Made by a program: the position numbers and the translations under genes | In this document: in pieces, positions 25,754-35,587 of the stretch | Layout of the letters: every line of letters starts with the position of its first letter | Position numbering within the stretch: position 1 is the first letter of the stretch | Assembly: GCF_951230165.1 (NCBI RefSeq) | Contig: NZ_CATNVB010000003.1 | Location: forward strand, 1 to 64,000 | Origin: Lentilactobacillus sp. Marseille-Q4993 | GTDB lineage: Bacteria; Bacillota; Bacilli; Lactobacillales; Lactobacillaceae | DNA length: 64,000 nucleotides | Direction: 5' to 3' | Notes under the pieces: generated by a model | What the model saw: only the letters and a program-made list of their open reading frames with translations | The model's database searches: none | Told to the model about the DNA's origin: nothing

Positions 25754-26527
25754 TTAAACGTACTTAATTCCACCATCGACCATGATAGCTTGACCAGTAA
25801 TGTAGTCAGCTTTGTTACTTGCAAGGAATGAAACTAAATTAGCAACGTCAGCTGGTTCTTCACCACGACCCAATGCAATTCCTGCAAGGTATTGCTTCAA
25901 TGATTCACCCTTTGGTACGTTGTGAATTTGACCCATTTCTTCGTCAATTTGATCCCACATTGGAGTGAGCACGATACCTGGGCAATAAGCATTAACTGTA
26001 ATCTTATCAGCTGCAAGTTCCTTAGCAGCTGCTTGAGTTAATCCACGGATTGCAAACTTGGTAGCTGAGTACATACCCAACAATTCGAAACCTTCATGAC
26101 CAGCGATTGAAGAAGCGTTAATAATCTTACCTGGAGTACCTTGCTTCTTGAATTGCTTTGCAGCTGCTTGGATTCCGTAAACAGTACCCTTCACGTTGAT
26201 GTCCAACAATGAATCGATATGCTCTTGATCAGTGTTGCACAGTTGAGCGACATGAGCGATTCCGGCATTATTAACGTACACGTCAAGTTGGCCAAGTTTG
26301 TTAGCAACTTCTTCAACTCCAGCGAATACTTCATCACGAACAGAAACATCGGTCTTCAATGCAATTGCTTCGCCACCCTCAGCGTTGATGTCATCAGCAA
26401 CTTTTTGAACCTTATCTAAATGACGACCAGATAATGCAACTGCGAAGCCATCATCAGCGAGTTGACGGGCAATTCCTTCACCAATTCCTTGACCGGCACC
26501 TGTAATCAAAGCAACTTTTTTAGTCAT
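25754..26527 (-). CDS. butA: Diacetyl/acetoin reductase (SDR)
   Basis: A 257-residue short-chain dehydrogenase. The NAD-binding motif [21 protein letters not shown], the catalytic Ser in NASSIAG and the YSATKFA Tyr-Lys pair are all present, and the C-terminus MVDGGIKYV is typical of butA/budC acetoin reductases. It reduces diacetyl to acetoin and acetoin to 2,3-butanediol with NADH, and so completes the pathway that starts with alsS-aldB at 4.3-6.7 kb. The gene is monocistronic. Close relatives act on other diketones or polyols, so the substrate is likely but not certain. Confidence 0.88.
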   Translation of the reverse strand: MTKKVALITGAGQGIGEGIARQLADDGFAVALSGRHLDKVQKVADDINAEGGEAIALKTDVSVRDEVFAGVEEVANKLGQLDVYVNNAGIAHVAQLCNTDQEHIDSLLDINVKGTVYGIQAAAKQFKKQGTPGKIINASSIAGHEGFELLGMYSATKFAIRGLTQAAAKELAADKITVNAYCPGIVLTPMWDQIDEEMGQIHNVPKGESLKQYLAGIALGRGEEPADVANLVSFLASNKADYITGQAIMVDGGIKYV

Positions 26528-26712
26528 GTGTTTTTCCTCTACTTTGTGATTTATTTAACATTCAATACCAATAGTATATTCTTTGAAATCGGGAAAATCA
26601 ACACAATTTGAAAATTATTTTCGATTATTGGGCTACGTTTAATTTAATATGACTATATTTTGAAAAACATTTTAATTTTGATAACTGATTGTGAATTATT
26701 TGTTAAGTATAG

Positions 26713-26742
26713 ATAAAAAAGAACGGGTCTCCCGTCCTTTTT
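26713..26742 (-). terminator. Terminator of the GH13/sugar transporter operon
   Basis: GGACGGG-AGA-CCCGTTC and a T run on the minus strand. Confidence 0.8.
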
Positions 26743-26745
26743 AGA

Positions 26746-28422
26746 CTATTTAATTAAAAACACTTTCGTTTCATACGGTCTGAACTCCAAAACTGAGTTC
26801 TTGTCTTGGTAATTGTTAATCAGCATCTTGGCGTCATCAGTTTGCCCATAATCTCTAACCACGTCTTTTGCCGTAAAGTTGCTAATTACCAGTAACTTCT
26901 GGCCCTTGTAATTTCGCTCATATGCAAACACCTCAGCGTCTTCTGCATCAAGCAACTTATAGTCGCCGTAACGAATAACTTCGTTTTCATGCCGGAGCTT
27001 AATTAATTCTCGGTAGTAATAATAAACCGAATTCTTGTCCGCCAACGCATTTTCAACGTTGATGTCCGGGTAGTTGGCGTTTAACCGATACCATGGTTTG
27101 ACATCTGAGAACCCAGCATAAACGGTATCGTTCCACTGCATTGGCGTTCTGGCATTATCCCGCGAACGAGCAGCAAAATACTTCATCAGCGTTTCACTAT
27201 CGATGATTTTTTCGTCCTCTACTGCCTGCTTGTACAGATTGTGGACTTCAAGGTCCTCGTACTCATCGAGTTTAGTCAGATGAGCGTTGGTCATCCCAAT
27301 TTCTTCGCCCTCATAAATAAACGGAGTCCCCTGCATCATGTGCAAGGTCGTTCCTAGCATCTTAGCGGCTCTAACTCGGTATTCGGGATCGTCCGTAGCA
27401 AACCGTGAGACAGCTCGTGGTTGATCGTGGTTGTTCCAGTACAAACTGTTCCAACCCTTACCATCGAGTTTGACTTGCCATCTCGACAAAGCTTCCTTAA
27501 GCTCGGGTAGCTGGATTCGCTTGTCACTAAACTTACCCAGGCGTTTATCATCATTCGAACCTAAATTAACATGCTGAAATTGGAAGACCATGTTCAACTC
27601 GGTACCATCCAAATTGGTGTACTGAATCGCGTCTTCTGGTGTCGAGCCTGGCATCTCACCCACCGTCATCACGTCGTATTTCGAAAGCACTTCTCGGTTC
27701 ATCTCCCGAAGGAATTCATTCAACCGAGGACCGTCAGCGACCAACGGCTCAACATTACCATACTCCGCCCCATCAGGTTGAGGGGCATCTGGGAGGCCAG
27801 CTGGTTTGGAAATCAGATTGATAACGTCCATTCGGAACCCATCAACTCCCTTATCCAACCAGAACTTCATTAAATCGTATACGTGCTTTCTAACCTCAGG
27901 ATTTTCCCAGTTCAAATCCGGCTGCTCCTTGGCAAACAGATGAAGGTAGTACTGGCCACGTTCCGGAACGTACGTCCACGCTGGGCCACTGAAGTAGGAA
28001 CCCCAATTGTTAGGTTCATGCCCATCGACCGGATCACGCCAAACATAAAAATCAGAGTACGGATTATCCTTGGACTTCTTGCTTTCCTGGAACCATTTGT
28101 GTTGATCTGATGTGTGATTGACCACCAAATCCATCAATAGTTTCATACCGCCTTCGTGCATATCGCGAAGCAAGGCATCAAAATCTGCCATCGTTCCGTA
28201 GTCTGGGTTGATACTCTCATAGTCCGCAATATCGTAACCATTATCAACGTTTGGTGACTTATAGATTGGGTTTAACCAGAGAACATCAACTCCCAAGTCC
28301 TTCAAATAAGGTAGTCGTTGGCGAATTCCGTTTAGATCACCAATCCCGTCATGATTGCTGTCCTGAAAACTCATTGGGTAAATTTGATAAATGACTGAAT
28401 CTTTAAACCATGTGGATGACAT
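26746..28422 (-). CDS. Alpha-glucosidase / oligo-1,6-glucosidase, GH13
   Basis: A 558-residue cytosolic alpha-amylase family enzyme. The N-terminus WFKDSVIYQIYPMSFQDSN, region I DLVVNHTSD, region II GFRMDVIN (catalytic Asp), region III VGEMPG (catalytic Glu) and region IV NHDQPR (stabilising Asp) are all present. The QPRAVSRF and MNREVL features suit the oligo-1,6-glucosidase/MalL/DexB group, which hydrolyses isomalto-oligosaccharides or sucrose-type substrates. It follows the sugar transporter gene by 15 bases, and the operon is divergent from a LacI gene with two operators. The precise linkage (alpha-1,6 or alpha-1,4) is not certain. Confidence 0.92.
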   Translation of the reverse strand: MSSTWFKDSVIYQIYPMSFQDSNHDGIGDLNGIRQRLPYLKDLGVDVLWLNPIYKSPNVDNGYDIADYESINPDYGTMADFDALLRDMHEGGMKLLMDLVVNHTSDQHKWFQESKKSKDNPYSDFYVWRDPVDGHEPNNWGSYFSGPAWTYVPERGQYYLHLFAKEQPDLNWENPEVRKHVYDLMKFWLDKGVDGFRMDVINLISKPAGLPDAPQPDGAEYGNVEPLVADGPRLNEFLREMNREVLSKYDVMTVGEMPGSTPEDAIQYTNLDGTELNMVFQFQHVNLGSNDDKRLGKFSDKRIQLPELKEALSRWQVKLDGKGWNSLYWNNHDQPRAVSRFATDDPEYRVRAAKMLGTTLHMMQGTPFIYEGEEIGMTNAHLTKLDEYEDLEVHNLYKQAVEDEKIIDSETLMKYFAARSRDNARTPMQWNDTVYAGFSDVKPWYRLNANYPDINVENALADKNSVYYYYRELIKLRHENEVIRYGDYKLLDAEDAEVFAYERNYKGQKLLVISNFTAKDVVRDYGQTDDAKMLINNYQDKNSVLEFRPYETKVFLIK

Positions 28423-28437
28423 ACGTAATTCCTCCCG

Positions 28438-29826
28438 TTATTTTTTATCGAATGATGAATGAATTAGACTAACTGATAATGATGCTAGAACCAGTGAGAT
28501 TCCCGCTACGAATAACATCGTTGGCATTGAATGACCAACTAGTGGAAAGATTGCAAAACTGGCGATTGAGGCAACAATTTGTGGCAAACAAATACTGCAG
28601 TTGAACAACCCAAGGTAAGCACCTTCGTTTTTACCATTTAATGATTCAGTTAACAATGAGAATGGCTGGGTGTTCATAGTTAAATTATTAACCCCAATCA
28701 ACAAGAATGAAAGGATTAAAAGCCATTGATCATGAATAAAGTAAATTGACATGAAACCAACGGCCCCAACCAATGCCCCTACTCGGTACCAGAGCTTTCT
28801 TTGACTTGGTTTTGACTTTGCTAAGAAAATGCCAAACACAACTGAAGCGACTGATTGAATGCAGAAAAGCACTCCGTACCAATTTCCAGCTGCCTGATAA
28901 CCCGCTGATGAAGCGTCGGTCGTGTTCCAAACGTTTTTAGCAATTGCCCCCGTTGAATATGTCCAGAGGTACATTACCGCAAACCATTCAAAGAACTGAA
29001 CGACTGAGATTTCCCAGAATTGTTTGGGCGCGGTTCTCAATAATTCCATAAAACTAGGTGATTTCTTTTGCTCTTCCTCAAGTGAAATACCGTGATAATC
29101 AGAGTATGTTTTAGGATCATATTCATGAACAGAGAAAACTGTGTACAGAGATGATAAGAGCAAAATTGCAGCTGCGGCGTAGTACGAAATCTTAACCGTT
29201 AGTGGTACTTCACCCTTTGGAGCAGTGTTAGCAACCCCAAACATCGTTAGTGCAAATGGGGCAATCGTAGCAATCACTCCGCCCAAGTTTGAAAACGACT
29301 GTTGCCACGACCATGCCATATCCTTTTGGTCCTCGTTGACCATATCCCCGATGATCATCTTGTATGGTTGCATGCACGCGTTTGAAGTTAAATCCATAAA
29401 TAACGTTGCGATTGCACCAAATAGCAGTGCAGCTAGCGATCCATACCCGAATCCGAATGAACCAGCGTTTGGTAATAAAATCAGAACGATTGCGCCAATT
29501 GGGCCAGCAATCAATAAGTATGGCATTCTCCGGCCAAACTTGGTCCACGTCTTATCCGAATACTTTCCAATCAATGGTTGAATAACCATCCCCGCAAGTG
29601 GTGGCAGAATGAAAAACCACCCAAGATTGTTGGGATTAGCTCCCAACGTTTGAAAAATTCTTCCCATTTGTGATGATTGTAGCGAAAACGCCATGTTAAC
29701 GCCAAAGAATCCGAAGGTTAACGCAAATATCGTTGATAATTTCAACGTTGGTAACCCGTTAGTCGTTCCCGAAGCGACTTCCTGCTTATCTTCCGCCGTG
29801 TGACCGGCAACACTATTATCCATCAT
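28438..29826 (-). CDS. MFS sugar transporter (GPH/SLC45-like)
   Basis: A 462-residue protein with about twelve TM helices. The loop GKYSDKTWTKFGRRMPYLL after helix 2 and FGFFGVNMAFSLQSSQMGRIF at the N-terminus resemble the sucrose/maltose proton symporters of the SLC45/GPH group. It probably imports a disaccharide or isomalto-oligosaccharide that the GH13 enzyme cleaves. GGAGGGG precedes two ATG codons (29826, 29823). Two TGTAAACGTTTACA-type operators lie 55-110 bp upstream, so the LacI protein and possibly CcpA control it. Confidence 0.88.
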   Translation of the reverse strand: MMDNSVAGHTAEDKQEVASGTTNGLPTLKLSTIFALTFGFFGVNMAFSLQSSQMGRIFQTLGANPNNLGWFFILPPLAGMVIQPLIGKYSDKTWTKFGRRMPYLLIAGPIGAIVLILLPNAGSFGFGYGSLAALLFGAIATLFMDLTSNACMQPYKMIIGDMVNEDQKDMAWSWQQSFSNLGGVIATIAPFALTMFGVANTAPKGEVPLTVKISYYAAAAILLLSSLYTVFSVHEYDPKTYSDYHGISLEEEQKKSPSFMELLRTAPKQFWEISVVQFFEWFAVMYLWTYSTGAIAKNVWNTTDASSAGYQAAGNWYGVLFCIQSVASVVFGIFLAKSKPSQRKLWYRVGALVGAVGFMSIYFIHDQWLLILSFLLIGVNNLTMNTQPFSLLTESLNGKNEGAYLGLFNCSICLPQIVASIASFAIFPLVGHSMPTMLFVAGISLVLASLSVSLIHSSFDKK

Positions 29827-29882
29827 AATAGTCCCCTCCTAAAATATTGGTATCTGATGGTTCATGTATAAATTACCACAAC

Positions 29883-29930
29883 TTGTAAACGTTTACAATA
29901 GTTTTATACCAACAACACAAACGTTTACAA
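29883..29930. promoter_or_regulatory. Two LacI/CcpA-type operators between the transporter and LacI genes
   Basis: The perfect palindrome TTGTAAACGTTTACAA (29883-29898) and a second site, ACAAACGTTTACAA (about 29917-29930), lie in the divergent promoter region. They suit the downstream LacI-family protein and also resemble cre. Confidence 0.8.
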
Positions 29931-29990
29931 AAGTTATACTGACCAATTGTGTGGTAAAATATAGGTAATAACAAAAAGAGGACAAAGCAT

Positions 29991-30998
29991 ATGAAAGCTA
30001 CTATTAAGGATATTGCTCGGGAGACTAACTTGTCAGTTGCGACGGTTTCCCGGATTTTAAACAACAAAACTGGATACTTTTCGGAAAAATCTGCTAAAAA
30101 GGTTCTCCAAGTCGCGAAAGAACTCGGCTATCAAAAAAACTCAGCTGCAGTTGAGCTAGTGACCAAAAAGAGTCAGGTCATTGCCGTCATGATCTCATCT
30201 ACCCAGACTAACTTCGCCAACCACATCATTGAAGGAATTCAAAAGGTTGCCCTAGCCAAAGGGCTTAACGTCATTATTTTGTATGCCGGTGAAGATGATC
30301 CCGAGCTACAGAAAAAAGCGCTCGATACAGTTATCGAACGCTCCGTAATGGGGATTTTAGTTATTGCAATTGAGTTAGAATCTGGCAATCTTGGTGTTCT
30401 AAAACGCTCAGGTATCCCTTACCTACTACTTTCAACCTCACATACAGATGATGCCGACACCCAGTTTATTACCACCGATAACTTTAAGATGGGCTACGAT
30501 GCCACAAATTATTTAATTGATCATGGCCACAAGCGGATTGCTATCGTTGGCTCAGATCATAGTGACACTGGGAGATTACGAATTGGCGGCTACGAACAGG
30601 CGATGGTCGAGAACGGATTCATTCCAGATGACGACTGGATTCAGTACGGCCACTACACTTACACCGATGGAGCTAAAGCCGTTACTAAGCTTCGCAGCAA
30701 AGTAACTGCAATCCTTGGTAGTAGCGATATGGTCGCGGTTGGTGCCCTCAATCAGGCAAAAGATAACGGAATCAATGTTCCTGCCGACCTCTCAATCATG
30801 AGCATTGACGGTACCGAACTCACTAGATTTGTTCGTCCCCGGATTACAGCGGCAGCCCAACCCTTTGAAACGATTGGTGAAAAGGGCGTGGAGCAGTTGC
30901 TGGAAAAGGCAGACGGCAAGCAGGTGGAGTCGTTGCAGTTGGGGTTTGAGATTGTGGAGGGGGAGAGTGTGGCAGTAAATGAAAAAGAATCGGAGTGA
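29991..30998 (+). CDS. LacI-family repressor (MalR-like)
   Basis: A 335-residue LacI/GalR regulator. The N-terminal HTH with hinge helix is TIKDIARETNLSVATVSRILNN, and the periplasmic-binding-like sensor follows with YLIDHGHKRIAIVGSD, ILGSSDMVAVGALNQ and DLSIMSIDGTE-LTRFVRP. It probably represses the divergent glucosidase/transporter operon until its sugar inducer binds. The hairpin terminator overlaps the last codons of the gene (30984-31012). Confidence 0.92.
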   Translation: MKATIKDIARETNLSVATVSRILNNKTGYFSEKSAKKVLQVAKELGYQKNSAAVELVTKKSQVIAVMISSTQTNFANHIIEGIQKVALAKGLNVIILYAGEDDPELQKKALDTVIERSVMGILVIAIELESGNLGVLKRSGIPYLLLSTSHTDDADTQFITTDNFKMGYDATNYLIDHGHKRIAIVGSDHSDTGRLRIGGYEQAMVENGFIPDDDWIQYGHYTYTDGAKAVTKLRSKVTAILGSSDMVAVGALNQAKDNGINVPADLSIMSIDGTELTRFVRPRITAAAQPFETIGEKGVEQLLEKADGKQVESLQLGFEIVEGESVAVNEKESE

Positions 30999-31012
30999 TC
31001 CGATTCTTTTTT
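30984..31012. terminator. Bidirectional terminator overlapping the lacI 3' end
   Basis: AAGAATCGGA-GTGA-TCCGATTCTT with T run. It ends both the LacI transcript and the convergent defence operon. Confidence 0.85.
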
Positions 31013-31013
31013 G

Positions 31014-31763
31014 TCACAGCAAACTTTCAATTTGTTGAAAAATATAAGATTTGTTCAGCCAGAAACTTTGCTTTGTCATCCACTGATCAGAAAAATTCAT
31101 TGGCTTATTAACCCACTTTGCTGGAACTGGTAATTTATCCGCATATGGATTATATGCCATATAACTACTTTTAGATGCATGTGGCCTAATGTGAACTACT
31201 CTTTTTTCTGATGCTTTCACGAAGTTATTGGAAACTCTATTCCTAACATCATCATATTCTAAATTGATTCCCGAAAGGAGTGCACCTTTGGTCTGCTCCC
31301 ATACTGCTCTAACTGGCCCTTCTAAATCAGCAGCCGGCATCTCCCAATACTTCGCACCACATAAAAGATAATCACCATTAACCGTCTCCCTATACACAAT
31401 AAATAGTAAAGATAAATTTTCCAGTTCTTCTCGGAGCTTACATTCACTCCACTCTTCTGTTACCAATTCCGTGAAGGAAAAAGCTGGAAAAGAAACACTT
31501 TCTTTAATGCCTGTATTCTTGTTAACTCTAATTGTCCTAATTTTTAAACCTAATGCTTTTATCTTTTTTCTTATATTTTTATCTAAATCCAAATTAAGCA
31601 TTCGATCCACAAGCATTCTTTTTATATTCTTGGGATATTGTCCTAAATAATTAGGTCTAATACCAAAATATTCAACAAGTGAACTTTCCGTTTGACCTAC
31701 ATAATTATTTACCTCTTCAATTAATTTTCTTTTTAAATCATCACTCTCATCTGTGCTGTACAT
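31014..31763 (-). CDS. Sau3AI/MutH-like protein, single domain
   Basis: A 249-residue protein and the last gene of the defence operon. The stretch KESVSFPAFSFTELVTEEWSEC...LSLLFIVYRE...YLLCGAKYWEMPAADLEGPVRAVWEQT resembles the C-terminal MutH-like domain of the Sau3AI restriction enzymes. Sau3AI has two such domains; the N-terminal one is catalytic and the C-terminal one binds DNA. Only one domain is present here, and no clear D...ExK catalytic set is visible. It may therefore be a specificity or DNA-binding subunit, although nuclease activity cannot be excluded. It starts four bases after the helicase gene, with GGGAG before the ATG. Confidence 0.7.
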   Translation of the reverse strand: MYSTDESDDLKRKLIEEVNNYVGQTESSLVEYFGIRPNYLGQYPKNIKRMLVDRMLNLDLDKNIRKKIKALGLKIRTIRVNKNTGIKESVSFPAFSFTELVTEEWSECKLREELENLSLLFIVYRETVNGDYLLCGAKYWEMPAADLEGPVRAVWEQTKGALLSGINLEYDDVRNRVSNNFVKASEKRVVHIRPHASKSSYMAYNPYADKLPVPAKWVNKPMNFSDQWMTKQSFWLNKSYIFQQIESLL

Positions 31764-31767
31764 AGGG

Positions 31768-34353
31768 CTACACTCCCATAAATTTCTGCATCATCGCCTC
31801 AATTTCAGCTTTATTAGATTCAAGGTTTTCTGGTTGTAATGTCTTACCTTCTATGGCTTGAATCATTAAATCCCTCTTTTGTGCTAGCCTATCATAAATA
31901 TGTTCATCAATCGGCTGACGTTGATTGACTTGTCCTAGTAATTGAAAATAATAATAATTTGTTTCAATCCCATCAGGTAGCCCAAGCCGGTGAATTCTAT
32001 CTCTCGATTGAAGCATATGGGTCAAATTGAAAGAATATTCCAAATAAAGTGCGTCATGACTAACTCTATGAAGAGAAACGGATTCCGCCAACGTATGTGG
32101 ATTTGAAATCAACAAATCATATTTACCTTTTTGAAAATCGGTTATAATTTTTTCCCTTTCGGCGGCAGGTACTGCTCCATATACTTTAGCAACCCTGTAC
32201 CCTCTTGCTTCAATTCGCTTGGCAAACTTATCGATGGTATCGACAAAAATTGCCCAAACTACTGGAACGTGATCATCCTCAATCAATTCAATAGCCTTTT
32301 GAACAGCTGATTCAAATTTAGACGACGTGTGAAGCTCATCCAAAGTCTTTAATTCCTCTTCTGTATAATCTGGTTCATCTTCCATCTCATCACTAAACTC
32401 AAAATCAAGATTTGAACCATCACTAGAATCATCCAGGTCAGTGTCCATAAAAAGCGACTTGTTGATTGCCTTCTGTAATAAATCTGGATTTGATGCCATT
32501 TGAATCAGACGTATGTAAAGTTTAAATGGCTGGCTCCTGTATTTCTTCCATAAAATATCAATGACTTTCTGCTCTTTATCAGTTGCCCTAAGCTTAATCA
32601 TTGTATCTTTATTTGCTTTTGGAACATTTAAATCTTTCTTTGTAACTCTCCAGAAAAAAGGAAATAGCTTTTCATTAATTTCGTCAGCTGTGGATTCATC
32701 AGCATTATCGAGTTCGTTTGGAGTAAAGCCAAAATAATCTCTATATTCATCGTTGTATAGCAAGTGAAGCAAATTATATATATCTATATATCCGTTAGGG
32801 ATAGGTGTTCCCGAAAGAGCAAATTTGTAGTTTGCCACATTCGCAAGGGGCATTGCATATTTTGGACGTTCCGCTTTTATACCTTTAATTTTGTGGACCT
32901 CATCGAAAATAAGCATTGTTTTTTTATTAATAATATTTTCCAACGCTGCTGAATATTTTGGCAAAGATTCATAGTTAACCAAAATAAGGTTATAATCATC
33001 GGTATTTTTATATAAATCTCTACTATCAAATTTCGGATCCTGAACATCCAAAACATGTAGTTGCCTCTTATCTCCAAACACTGCTTTAAACTCCGTCTTC
33101 CATGCAAGAAAAGAACTTTTTGGACCAATCACTAGTAACTTATCTACCTTGTTTATCTGAGGTGCAGATAGGTATGCATATGTTCCGTAAACCATAGCAG
33201 TTTTACCAGCTCCCGGAACAGAAAAATTTCCAACTCTTTGCATCAAGGTCATATAAAAGCTAACCCATAATTGTGCTGGCCTTAACTCTCTAACAATTTG
33301 AGTATTCAATATTTCTTTAAATTTACCTAACTCATCGTTAAAAATATCCGATTCAGACTTCAAAGCTACACCTTGCTTTGAAATTTTATCAATCTCAAAC
33401 CTTGATGATTCAATATAAGACCATACTGAGTCAGCAGCGATAAATTCAAATCCTTGTTGCTGTGAAAGCTTAGTAAAATCAGGTATCAATCTATCCTCAA
33501 TCGTTTTATAACCAATATTAGGCTTAAAATTCCACAATCTATCATTAATTAAGAAATCAGACTTAATTCTTCGAAGCTTTCTAGATTCCCTTAAAGGATT
33601 GCTTAGATTATCTTGAATAGCCAGTTCATTGCCCTTCATATATAGAACTAGACTATTAGGCGTTAATAGTTGATCTTCCATGATTAACTTTCCCCTATTA
33701 TAGTGTGCTAACTTATTTTTTACGATATCATTAATGCTTTTAACAAAAAGCATGCCATCTTTATTTTTACCACTCCACAAGTCATTAAACTTTTGTTTTT
33801 GTTGATTAATGTATTCCGCTGTTTCCGAATCCGTCCAACTTTTCTTTACATCAATGGCTTCAAAGTTATGCTTTATTGCATTTTCTGTCTCGTTTAATGA
33901 CCCACTAAATAATATCGAATTAGATTGTTCATCCGTAAATATACCCACTTTTGCATGGAATAGGCCATCGGTTATAAAGCCAATTTTAATATCGACTAAT
34001 CCAATTTCAATTAGGTAAGCAAGATTTGCTAACTCTTTTTTATCGTGAATAGTGTCGACTTGATTTGATAAAATTGACTCACAATTTTCTTTTAGTTTTC
34101 TATTGGCATACCCATTTCTAATTAAGTTGTAGTCTTCTTCAGAAATTTCGTTGGAAATAATCAGTCTGTACTTACCACCATTGTTTATCAGTCCTTCAAT
34201 CCCTTTAGAAAAGTACGCTAATGACTTCGACGAAAAGTATCCAGCAATCCTGTCGTAGGATACTGATTGTTGCAAAATCGGGTTATAAAAATCTTTGCTT
34301 ACATCATCTGGTGGAGTTTCATAACCTTGCTTTATTTGTAAATCATTTAGCAA
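31768..34353 (-). CDS. PLD-nuclease/SNF2-type helicase fusion
   Basis: An 861-residue multidomain defence protein. The N-terminal third has a phospholipase-D-type nuclease motif, FHAKVGIF...LFSGSLNETENA (HxK and GSxN, about residues 128-158). The C-terminal two thirds are an SF2/SNF2 ATPase: Walker A region VPGAGKTAMV (about 380), the LIFDEVHKIKG DEVH box (about 490), LSGTPIPNG (motif III) and LQSRDRIHRLGL (motif VI). PLD fused to SNF2 recalls ATP-dependent restriction and DISARM parts, but here they are one chain. The start is TTG 34353, spaced about nine bases from AAGGAAG and just behind the ParB-like gene stop. Confidence 0.9.
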   Translation of the reverse strand: MLNDLQIKQGYETPPDDVSKDFYNPILQQSVSYDRIAGYFSSKSLAYFSKGIEGLINNGGKYRLIISNEISEEDYNLIRNGYANRKLKENCESILSNQVDTIHDKKELANLAYLIEIGLVDIKIGFITDGLFHAKVGIFTDEQSNSILFSGSLNETENAIKHNFEAIDVKKSWTDSETAEYINQQKQKFNDLWSGKNKDGMLFVKSINDIVKNKLAHYNRGKLIMEDQLLTPNSLVLYMKGNELAIQDNLSNPLRESRKLRRIKSDFLINDRLWNFKPNIGYKTIEDRLIPDFTKLSQQQGFEFIAADSVWSYIESSRFEIDKISKQGVALKSESDIFNDELGKFKEILNTQIVRELRPAQLWVSFYMTLMQRVGNFSVPGAGKTAMVYGTYAYLSAPQINKVDKLLVIGPKSSFLAWKTEFKAVFGDKRQLHVLDVQDPKFDSRDLYKNTDDYNLILVNYESLPKYSAALENIINKKTMLIFDEVHKIKGIKAERPKYAMPLANVANYKFALSGTPIPNGYIDIYNLLHLLYNDEYRDYFGFTPNELDNADESTADEINEKLFPFFWRVTKKDLNVPKANKDTMIKLRATDKEQKVIDILWKKYRSQPFKLYIRLIQMASNPDLLQKAINKSLFMDTDLDDSSDGSNLDFEFSDEMEDEPDYTEEELKTLDELHTSSKFESAVQKAIELIEDDHVPVVWAIFVDTIDKFAKRIEARGYRVAKVYGAVPAAEREKIITDFQKGKYDLLISNPHTLAESVSLHRVSHDALYLEYSFNLTHMLQSRDRIHRLGLPDGIETNYYYFQLLGQVNQRQPIDEHIYDRLAQKRDLMIQAIEGKTLQPENLESNKAEIEAMMQKFMGV

Positions 34354-34354
34354 A

Positions 34355-35569
34355 TTAAAGCACTTCCTTAACCCTGTTTGCCTTGTCGGTAATCTCTTCT
34401 AGTAGTCTTCTAGCTTCTCGTTGATCTCCAGCATTCATACGTTCCAATGCATCTAGGGAAACCCCGTCCAAGTAATTCAATGCCTTATTTAAATAAGAAA
34501 CCGGCTGTTTTTGTGCCTCTCGCATATTTAGCTTATCAATTCCCGTTTCCAAGACATCGACGATGTGCTCTCTGTTCTCTCGAGGAATATTTAAAGCCTG
34601 TGGACTTTTTTCGGCTTCATTAGCAGGTTTATCTTCATTTTTAAAATGATCCTCAATCACGTCCAAATCATCATCAAGATTATCCATAACTTTATCGAAT
34701 GTTGCCTTGTCTTCCACAACTTTTTTCATATCACGTATTTTTCTAGTTACGTCACCCTTTAACGAAACCATCGTAGTGAAAAGCAAATCCTTAGCGTCAT
34801 CATAGTCTTCCTCAGCAATTTTTCTACTTTTCAGTATTCGATGAATTTCCCGAAGTGGTCCATCTAATTTTTGTTGTCTAGCTATAAAGAACATCTTAGG
34901 CTTGCCAATGTAATCAAGATAATCCACCATTAATTGAGCAACCTGCATCTCTTGTTTTACTTTGTTTTCTTTTTCATCAACTTCGTAAGAATACTCTAAT
35001 GGTGTGAAAGGATGTCCAGGGGCAATCAAATCCCTGTAAATATCAACTAACCTATCAATAGGATTGTAATCAACCCGCTCTTCTTTTGCATGCTGCAAAT
35101 TTAATTCTAGTGATTTTATTTCTTTTGTACTGTAATCAGAATCATGAAGAATCACAGCTTTTATGAAGTTGAACTGTTGCCCATTTCCTTCTCTAGAAAG
35201 TTCTCTTAATACCGTAAATCTCCGATTACCATCTACTAACGTGCCATCGTTAAGTACAACGGCCGCTTCCATTTGGCCAAACTTTTTGATGTTATTTTTT
35301 GTTTTCTTAAACGCTTCCGGATCAGAATCTTTAATAAAGCCTTCAATAATTTTATTGTAATTTTCTCTATCTTGAGGCAATGAATCTTCCTGGCTTTCAT
35401 ATTCAGAAATCCATGTTGAAATTCTTCCGTTCAATTCATTATATTTTAATAATTCAAGAGGAATTCTGACAACATTGAAAAGCTTAGACTCTCCCTTTAA
35501 CATCAATGCTTTTGTTTCCTTAGTTGGTTCAAATTCATCCTCTTGTAAATTCACATTTTCATCATCCAT
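34355..35569 (-). CDS. ParB/Srx-fold nuclease-like protein
   Basis: A 404-residue protein with a ParB N-terminal-type core: VVLNDGTLVDGNRRFTVLREL (about residues 105-130) carries the DGNRR motif that defines ParB/Srx-fold proteins in defence systems such as DndB and SspE. The rest is highly charged and helical. No partition protein ParA is nearby, so a chromosome-partition role is unlikely; sensing or cutting modified DNA together with the helicase is more plausible, by inference. GAGGGAAC lies before the ATG. The gene sits in the middle of the operon, 18 bases from its upstream neighbour and one base from the helicase start. Confidence 0.82.
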   Translation of the reverse strand: MDDENVNLQEDEFEPTKETKALMLKGESKLFNVVRIPLELLKYNELNGRISTWISEYESQEDSLPQDRENYNKIIEGFIKDSDPEAFKKTKNNIKKFGQMEAAVVLNDGTLVDGNRRFTVLRELSREGNGQQFNFIKAVILHDSDYSTKEIKSLELNLQHAKEERVDYNPIDRLVDIYRDLIAPGHPFTPLEYSYEVDEKENKVKQEMQVAQLMVDYLDYIGKPKMFFIARQQKLDGPLREIHRILKSRKIAEEDYDDAKDLLFTTMVSLKGDVTRKIRDMKKVVEDKATFDKVMDNLDDDLDVIEDHFKNEDKPANEAEKSPQALNIPRENREHIVDVLETGIDKLNMREAQKQPVSYLNKALNYLDGVSLDALERMNAGDQREARRLLEEITDKANRVKEVL

Positions 35570-35587
35570 TTTAGTTCCCTCACTTTT

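Noticed and set aside
34355-35569. Chromosome partition ParB
   Set aside because: There is no ParA gene, no parS-like clustering noticed, and the gene sits within a nuclease operon; only the ParB/Srx core motif is shared.
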